In this document: positions 57,354 to 64,000 of the stretch, one piece after another | Layout: every line of letters starts with the position of its first letter | Numbering within the stretch: the first letter of the stretch is position 1 | Source: Eucommia ulmoides | Lineage: Eukaryota > Streptophyta > Magnoliopsida > Garryales > Eucommiaceae | Assembly (NCBI GenBank): GCA_016647705.1 | Contig: CM028335.1 | Coordinates: 34,796,212 to 34,860,211, forward strand | Length of the DNA stretch: 64,000 nt | Direction: 5' to 3' | The notes under the pieces: model-generated | Databases searched by the model: none | Seen by the model: only the letters and a program-made list of their open reading frames with translations | What the model was told of the DNA's origin: nothing | Made by a program: the position numbers and the translations under genes

Positions 57354-58529
57354 TTATTTCTTGGGCACTACTTGCACCGGGCTAACCCATTCATTATTGG
57401 ATATAACATATATAATTCTCGCATTCAACAGCTTCAACACCTTCGCTCTCACCACTTCATTCATAGCTAGATTTAGCCACCGTTGATGTTCAATAGAGGG
57501 TTTGAACGAATCCTCCATCAAAATCCTATGCATACAAATCGAAGGCCTAATTCCTTTGATATCCGATATAGACCAAGCAAAAGTGGATCGATGCCACTTC
57601 AAGATTCTCAACAACTTACTCTCCTCTTCTTCCATCAAAGATGATGAAATTATAACCGGATTAGTTGAATTCTCGCCCAAAAAGATATACCGTAGATGCT
57701 CCGGTAATTGCTTGAGTATTAATCCACCGTGAGGCGGATTTGATTCCTCGGGAGAAATTACAACTTCTTCAATTTCCGCCATATGAATAGGATCCTCTAC
57801 GTCTTTAGATTGAGCATCCAAAGTCAACATGTAGTCCACAACATCAAGTTCCGTGGTAGAGCAGCCCTCACCAAGATCCCCCATAGATAAAGAATTTGTG
57901 AGAGTATGCTCTAACGAATCTGTCTCCATATTTGCAAGAAAGAACTCCCTCATGCAAGATTCCACAATATCAACTCGATTGCATTTGGAAAGTTCATCCG
58001 AAAAGTTTATAGTTTTAAAAATGTTGAACTTTATCTCTCCATCATTCACCCTTAACGTCATATTTCCATTGTACACATCAATTAAGGCCTTTCCCGTTGC
58101 AAGGAAAGGTCTTCCTAGGATGATCGGGATTTCTCTATCTTCTTCTATTTCTAGTACAACGAAATCCACCGAAAAAATGACTTTGTCGACCTTCACTATC
58201 ACATCCTCAATGATACCTTTAGGATAGGTTAAAGAATGATCCACCATTTAGAGAGAGATCATTGTTGGCTTTGCACTCCCGAGTCCTAACTTCCGATAAA
58301 CGGAAGAAGGGATCAAATTTATACTAGCCCCAAGATCACAAAGAGCCTTATCAAATTGAGATTTCCCGATAATATACGGAATTGTAAAACTACCCGGATC
58401 CTTCAATTTGGTAGGAAAATTCTTTTGTAGTATCGCACTGTATTCTTCCGTTAGCTTTACCGTTTCGTACTCCTCCAACTTTCTCTTCTTTGTCATGATG
58501 TCTTTCAAAAACTTACCATAGTTGAGCAT
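57354..58529 (-). pseudogene. Athila aspartic protease and linker relic
   Basis: 58,529-58,248 contains ALCDLGASINLIP with the catalytic Asp at residue 65 of this frame. After a TAA at 58,248 (frame unchanged) the protease continues with PIILGRPFLATGKALIDV (near 58,120). A linker leads to the RT start (NEWVSPVQVVPKK) and a TAA at 57,354. An about one-base slip near 58,530 separates it from gag. Confidence 0.88.
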
Positions 58530-60292
58530 TGCTTCAATGTATCCACAAAAGGAATGTTGATGTGAATTTTCATGAAAATTTCAAGAAATTTTTCAAATTG
58601 GGCATCCAACTTCCTCTTTTGGAATATTTGACGATAAGGCAATGGGGTTACTAGAATCGGTGGATTTTCTGAAAATGTTACTCTCCCCAGCATCACCCTT
58701 TCATCTCTTCTTCTCTCCTCGACTTTTTCTTGGTTCTTCTTCTCATTTAAGTTTTCACTTGGCTTCTCATTTATTTCAATGATTTTCTCTTCAACTTCCT
58801 CCTCCGTATTTGTTCTTGGTTCATCATGATGAAACTCATGACTCACTCCCGGCTCGTTTTCCATAGGCTTGCTCACCTCCACTTCTCTTCCGCTCCTCAA
58901 TTTAATCGGCTTGCATTCCCTAGGGTTGGTTTCTGTGTTGCTTAGAAACTTACCCTTTTGTTGTTCTTGGATGGACCTAGCAAGCTGCGCGATTTGAGTT
59001 TCTAAAGACTTCACCATGGAATTGGTGTTTGTACAAGTTATATCGATCGAGTCAAGTCGTGTTTTATATTTGTTCAGCCGGTTATGCGTCTCATGCATCA
59101 TAGTCTGAGTCTCCTTCATAAACGAACCCAATACTTCATCCAAATTTGATTTTGGATTATGCATCGATGGTTGCTGCATTTGATGATTGGATTGGATTGG
59201 ATATCCCAGAGCTTGATTTCCATATCCCGGAGGTGGCCGCAAAGAGTTCTAGTTGTTTGCATATGAGAAGTTCTCATGGTTGCGAAGTCTAAGATTGTAA
59301 TGAGTTGGAATGTTGGTAGCGGGCCTGAAAGTATAAGCTCGGTTGTTCAGAAAGTGGCATTCCTCGAACTCATTATCCAATCCAGATTGAAAACAACTTG
59401 CAACATTCTCCTCCCCTTGACTTGACAGAGCGCCTTTAGTAGACAAGGCGACTAATTGATCTAAGAGCTTGGATACTTGGACCGATAACATTGCAATATG
59501 ATTAGATTCTTGGATAGAAGAGACTCGTCTTCCCGTGTTCCTCTTATTCGGCCATTGATAATTGTTGGCCGCCATTTCTTCCAACAGTGCATTAGCTTCG
59601 GTTGAGATTTTGGACAACAACGATTCTCCCGAGGCAGCATCAATGATTGTTTTGGTTTGTCCATCCAACCCGTTGTAAAATAATTGGTTTTGAAACCAAT
59701 CCTGATACTTGTTTTGAGGGCACCTTCGCAATAGATCCTTGAATCGCTCCCACGCCTCAAAGTCTCTCTGGCGAAACTGCGCAATCTCGCCTCGGAGCTG
59801 AGAAGTCTTGGAAGGTGGAAAGAACTTAGTAAGGAACCTTTAAGCAAGGTCCTCCCAAGTATTTATGCTCCCCGATTGGATCGATTGGAACCAACCCCGT
59901 GCGGTATCACGTAATGAGAAAGAGAATAACCTCAACTATATAACATCCTCAGCAACACCATTGATCTTCACTGTGTCACATATCTCCAGAAAGGTTTCCA
60001 AGTGGACGTTGGGATCTTTTTGAAGATTCCCGCCATATTGGTTTTGCTAAACCATATTGATGAGGGTGGGTTTCAACTCAAAATTATTCGCTTGGATTGG
60101 TAGCCTCCAGATGCCGGAATAATTATCCAGTATCAATGGTCGATAATAATCCCTAAGGACTTTCTGTGGGTGCTCTTGTTTCGGAGGCTGGAGTGCCTGC
60201 GGCTCTGGCGGTTGCGGGACTTTTTCACCTCCCCCGGCCATAGTGGTAGATTTCTCCTCTTTCTGTTTACTAATTCGTTTACTATGCCGCAT
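58530..60292 (-). pseudogene. Athila gag relic
   Basis: One frame from ATG at 60,292 (a second ATG, MAGGGEK, follows 17 codons later) to about 58,530, interrupted by four stops but no indel: near 60,047, 59,940, 59,840 and at 59,249. Motifs: NNFELKPTLINMV; LRLFSFSLRDTARGWF; WERFKDLLRRCP; FYNGLDGQTKTIIDAASG; and a Glu/Lys-rich C-terminal linker. There is no CCHC knuckle, as is common in Athila gag. The end carries RQIFQKRKLDAQFEKFLEIF before protease. Confidence 0.88.
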
Positions 60293-60420
60293 GTACTGCT
60301 TAGTTCAAACAAATAAATCAAATAAACAAATGAATTCAATGAAATTAAAAGCAAAAGAATTATCGTGATTAACATTCAACTACTTGATCACAATATCAAC
60401 TCAATTAAAAAACACCGTAG

Positions 60421-60438
60421 TCCTCGGCAACTGCGCCA
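60421..60438 (-). other. Primer binding site, tRNA-Asp type
   Basis: The + strand TCCTCGGCAACTGCGCCA matches the 3' end of plant tRNA-Asp (with CCA) except for two positions. It lies 6 bp inside the 5' LTR start at 60,445. Confidence 0.8.
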
Positions 60439-60444
60439 AAAACT

Positions 60445-61942
60445 TGTACGCACGAGGATTCGTCATCGTCCTCATGGTATTGACTACTCGCAAGTATACG
60501 AGGTCTAATTTTAATATAGTGGATCTTCTAAGATCGAATATCATTCCACTGGGAACATGTGTAATTTGGTTGAATATTATGATTGACATATTCTTATATT
60601 ATCTCGACTAATCAAAAATTGTTTGTATTCTATTTAATCTACTAAGATAAATGACAACTATTAGGTTATTTCTAATTACACTAATTACTTAGGTATTGAT
60701 TTCTTTCACATAATGCATAATTGACTTCATTTAGTTAGCTATAACGGTGTTTATCTATTCCGACAATCTCTGCATTGATAACTCATCTGCTACCTCTCCC
60801 AAGCATAAGACGGGGGATTACACGACTTCGTGTCAATGAAGAAGTCCCCCTCAATGCCTTAACAACCCTAGGTCGCGTGAGTCTTGAGCCAATGTCCTGG
60901 ATTGCATACGTTCTAACGCCCTCCTAGGTCGTTAGAACGTCACGTTGCATTTACCCTAGTCTGAATCCGGGGTTATCTCTCCTGAATGTCAAACCCCATA
61001 TTCTCGGTTCATCAATACAAGCATAATATCAAGAATAACGGTAAACACAATCGGATTTAGACAAACAACACGTTAAAGTAACATTAATTCATTCAACTTA
61101 ACATTTACCTGATTTCAACAACACCTAAGTAACATTTAATTAATACTACAAGATCTTAGCCATATACCATATAAAATAAGAGTGATTCAACATCATTATA
61201 TATGGAAAAGTAATTACAAATATAAAAATAAGAGAAGAACGATTAAATCTAAAAGTGAAACGATCCACTGTCGCTAATGATCAATCCGCAAATGATTCCT
61301 CTTTGCCCAAAGGATGAATCTCCTCCTTGATATCTCAAAGATAGCTTAAGAATTCTATACTAGGGTTAGGGATGATGAACAACACTTTTCAGGCATGGGA
61401 AAAGGGTATATAAAGGCCAAAGGTTTCAAAAATATCTAAACAGATATTTTGCCCTGTTCTGCGAAATTCGCCTGGGCGAAGGTTAAGTCGGTTAGAAATC
61501 CGCCTAGGCGATGGTTTATTTGCCTAGGCGGAGGACTAACGTCTTAGTCTTCTTTTCACTCTGACTGATTTCCGCCTAGGCGGTAGTTTCTTCGCCTAGG
61601 CGGATTTCAACACTTTGGCGCGCCCAACCTTCTAACGGAATTCCGCCTAGGCGGTGGTTTCTTCGCCTAGGCGGATTTTAGAACTACAGCTTTCCAACTT
61701 TCTGACGGAATTCTGCCTAGGCAGTGGTTTTCTTCGCCTTGGCAGATTTTCTGCTGGCTTTGAAACCTCAATTTTTCATATTTTCTTTACCGACTTCCTA
61801 CTGTTTCGCTCGGTTTGTTAATTGTTTACGTCCCTTCACCTGACTTATATAAAAAACAACTAAAACATAATTCAAACATTAATAAAATACTCGAAAACTG
61901 GAAAATTCGGTTTAAAAATAGATAGGTATTTTACACCTATCA
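60445..61942 (-). mobile_element. Athila 5' LTR (1,498 bp)
   Basis: Starts and ends as the 3' LTR. The - strand TATA box is at 61,844-61,851 and the opposed + strand box at 61,407-61,414. The palindrome array is at 61,469-61,746 with about nine copies. Right target duplication GTCTC at 61,943-61,947. Confidence 0.92.
61469..61746. repeat. GCCTAGGC palindrome array in 5' LTR
   Basis: Same arrangement as in the 3' LTR, slightly different substitutions. The best pair is CCGCCTAGGCGG, TAGTTTCTTC, GCCTAGGCGG near 61,573-61,604. One copy reads CTGCCTAGGCAG, keeping the palindrome. Confidence 0.92.
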
Positions 61943-61947
61943 GTCTC

Positions 61948-62635
61948 CATGCTTGCAGTTATTTAAAGCGTAATCTAACCACAGGGCTTGATTGTTTTCC
62001 TACCAAAACTAACTAGAAGAGTCATCATCAGCTTCAACTGGTCACGTTAAATCCCTATCATGTTGAATGTATTTAAGTAGAGTATCTCTATTGAGATGTC
62101 GTTGTTGATAAGTTCAATTCAAGTCATTCTATCCCCATAATTAATTGCTAGTTTTGAGTGATCTTCAGTGTTTCTGATTGATAGTTCCTAATTCTATTTG
62201 GTTTTGTTGTGTAGGCCCAAGAAAATGGAGAAAATAGATCAAAATAGTGAAATTGAGAGGAAATGCCTAGCAGTAGAGGGGCTGCAGCACTGAACAAGAA
62301 AGTACTGTAACATAGACATTGCAGTGCCAACACGGTGGCGCTGCGGTGCCAACCTACCACCTTTTTCCATTGCAACGCGTTGATGTTGCCCTAAATTTAA
62401 TTAGGGCGACGTTGCAGTGTGAAACGGGGGCTACAACGCCAAGCTACGGATCTGTATAGCTAAAAATGAACAATTTGGGATTAGAAAATGGGTCAGACAC
62501 TAGAGGCTCGGAGTGGAAATAAAAGATGAACATTGGAGAGCAAATTTGACGAATTTAACTTGGAGCATTCACAATATTGGAATCAAGAAGATCGGAATCG
62601 AGATTGGAGATCCAAACCATTTTGACAAACATAGT
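61948..62635. other. Right flank of Athila element; no gene
   Basis: Should continue the Tat element that received Athila, but I recognise no Tat domain. 62,270-62,430 has repeated 'GGCGCTGCGGTGCCAAC / GACGTTGCAGTG' phrases, a style seen in leaders or LTRs of gypsy elements. 62,631-62,635 (ATAGT) could be the left target duplication of the copia LTR that follows. Confidence 0.35.
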
Positions 62636-64000
62636 TGTTGATCCTAAGATTTTGATGAACAATTAAATATTGACGTTTTTGGTGGAACTAATGTGTTTCT
62701 TGAGTGTTTTAGTCTAAAGAGTTCTAGACAATATCATAAAGTGATTGTAAAATATGCAGAGACAATGCAGAGACGATAACATCATGAAACATTATGAAGG
62801 ATGCAGAGATGGATACTAAGATATTGAAAATTTTGAAGAATCTAGGTGAAAACAACTCTAATTTATTTTTACTCTTAATGTATCCCGATTAGAATCACAC
62901 ACGATACAAAAATAATTTTATAATTATGTGTGTTTTTTATAAGATCCTAATTAGTGAAATTATTTGCTCCTATGTGCAATTGAAAAAGAAATACAGATAA
63001 TTTATTAAAATTGAATTTAAGAAGTTAGTAGAGCTAACCGAGAAAAGAAATCGGTTAAAGGGGCAAAAAGTTCAAAGAAAGTGATTTAAAATAAAATTAA
63101 GGAAGAAGCTATGCATGGTCCAGTCCACAGATAAGTCGACTTATAAAAATTAGACAAAGTCCCTAAATCGTTCGGTCGACAAGTAGGTCGACCTGTGGCA
63201 AAAGAATGAACTCTCTGAATCTCTAGGTCAACATATAGGTTGACTTGAGAAACTCTTTGAATCGTCCGATCGACGGATGATGAATGGGCGGTCGACCGAT
63301 GGGCGAAGGAATTTTGGCTTGGTTAGTATCCTGAATCGAGCAGTCGACAGATGTGTCTTGGTTGATTGACTGATAAGTCTATTTTAGGTTTTATGGAATT
63401 TCGGGATTTGTTCAAAAACTTGCTGTTAACTAGTTGTTATTTGGCTACTTGATTGAGAGATTTTAGGGATATAGATATCTTTAAGATATAATACTCTTAT
63501 TTGAATATCTATATAGATTTGTTACACGGAATTAAAATGTTTTTCAAATCGGTCCTTTTAATACTTCCTATCTTATTGATTTGAGTTTGAAAATTCTTTT
63601 GAGGGACTATATTAAATATTTTGAAAGCTATAATTAAGTAAAATACACCTTAAATGAAAGGAATCAATATATGGGGTCCATATTAAATAAATGACATATT
63701 TTGTGAAAACTAGCCGTTATAAGACTTGTTTCAAGTGGCTTTAAATAGACTTGCGGATTTCATACAATATTGACACCATATCAAGAACTATTCAGTGCAT
63801 AAGCTTTTATAAGAGTCGTTATTCTAATATTATTTTAAGAGATCAAATTGTGAGATCAATTGCTAAGGAATTCTCGAGTTAAAGCACTGATTGTGTAAGT
63901 GTCATTGATTTGAGCTGTCTAGTGTTTTCAATCTTTAATCCGTCAGTGTTATTTGGGTGAGATATTTCCAAGCTATTAGTCTTTATTGCATATTTATTTT
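62636..64000 (+). mobile_element. Copia LTR (type B), continues beyond the window
   Basis: Starts TGTTGATCCTAAG and parallels the truncated type B LTR at 33,556-32,700 through the GTCGAC array (63,134-63,347) and beyond. By 64,000 no LTR end is reached, so the LTR is at least 1,365 bp. Whether an internal region follows is unknown. Confidence 0.75.

Larger units (their letters stand above)
49299..61942 (-). mobile_element. Athila-type Ty3/gypsy element, two LTRs (12.6 kb)
   Basis: Bounded by TGTACG...CTATCA LTRs and a perfect 5-bp target duplication GTCTC (49,294-49,298 and 61,943-61,947). In - strand order: 5' LTR, primer site (60,438-60,421), gag, protease, RT, RNase H, integrase, palindrome array, env-like ORF, 3' UTR, polypurine tract and 3' LTR. 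Domain order RT-RH-IN, a tRNA-Asp primer site and an env-like ORF of the plant transposon protein type fit Athila. It is dead through about 21 in-frame stops and two frameshifts, but structurally complete. Confidence 0.93.

Noticed and set aside
57853-58227. 124-codon + strand frame within Athila
   Set aside because: Antisense shadow of the protease-RT linker frame on the - strand.

Overview
This window is an AT-rich, repeat-dominated stretch of a seed-plant nuclear genome, most likely a eudicot and probably pericentromeric or otherwise heterochromatic. The evidence is the mix of element types: Ty1/copia, Ty3/gypsy of the Athila and Tat kinds, an RTE-type LINE, a CACTA transposon carrying exons of a plant DEAH-box helicase, and an endogenous caulimovirid (plant pararetrovirus). 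I see no intact cellular gene, no rRNA or tRNA gene and no CRISPR. Every protein-coding remnant is broken. The species cannot be named from the sequence alone.

Layout. 1-5.1 kb: Tat-like LTR material on the + strand with CA/TA microsatellites and tandem repeats. 5.1-8.0 kb: a small copia scrap, an unrecognised broken ORF and a broken env-like 'plant transposon protein' ORF. 8.3-13.5 kb: a degenerate endogenous caulimovirid with coat-like protein and zinc knuckle, then a 30K-type movement protein, then two protease-like domains in tandem. A copia scrap interrupts it, and a separate 35S-like promoter and leader follows. 13.5-15.5 kb: two inverted copia LTR pieces around a microsatellite. 15.5-20.1 kb: a Tat-type 3' LTR and its 3' UTR, which carries two minisatellite arrays.

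20,085-35,796: one copia element on the - strand with a perfect 5-bp target duplication (TGATT). A 5.2-kb CACTA transposon (TSD AGT) sits in its gag-pol, and its 5' end is damaged by an LTR of a sister family plus a deletion. 35.8-44.0 kb: an internally deleted gypsy element with a tRNA-Asp-type PBS. Its 5' LTR is split by a solo copia LTR (38,560-41,055) and by an RTE LINE (41,248-43,212). 44.0-49.3 kb: a second Tat LTR and a Tat pol fragment. 49,299-61,942: an Athila-type element with two LTRs, TSD GTCTC, PBS, gag, pol, env-like ORF and PPT. It carries about 21 in-frame stops but only two obvious frameshifts. 62.6 kb to the end: another copia LTR running off the window.

How it fits together: the window is a stack of nested insertions whose order can be read from the target duplications. 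Decay is mainly by base substitution, and by eye largely C-to-T or G-to-A. The points most worth a second look are the tandem protease-like domains in the caulimovirid, the GCCTAGGC palindrome arrays shared by the Athila LTRs and the pol-env spacer, the gene-carrying CACTA element, and the W-box/GTCGAC arrays in the copia LTRs.
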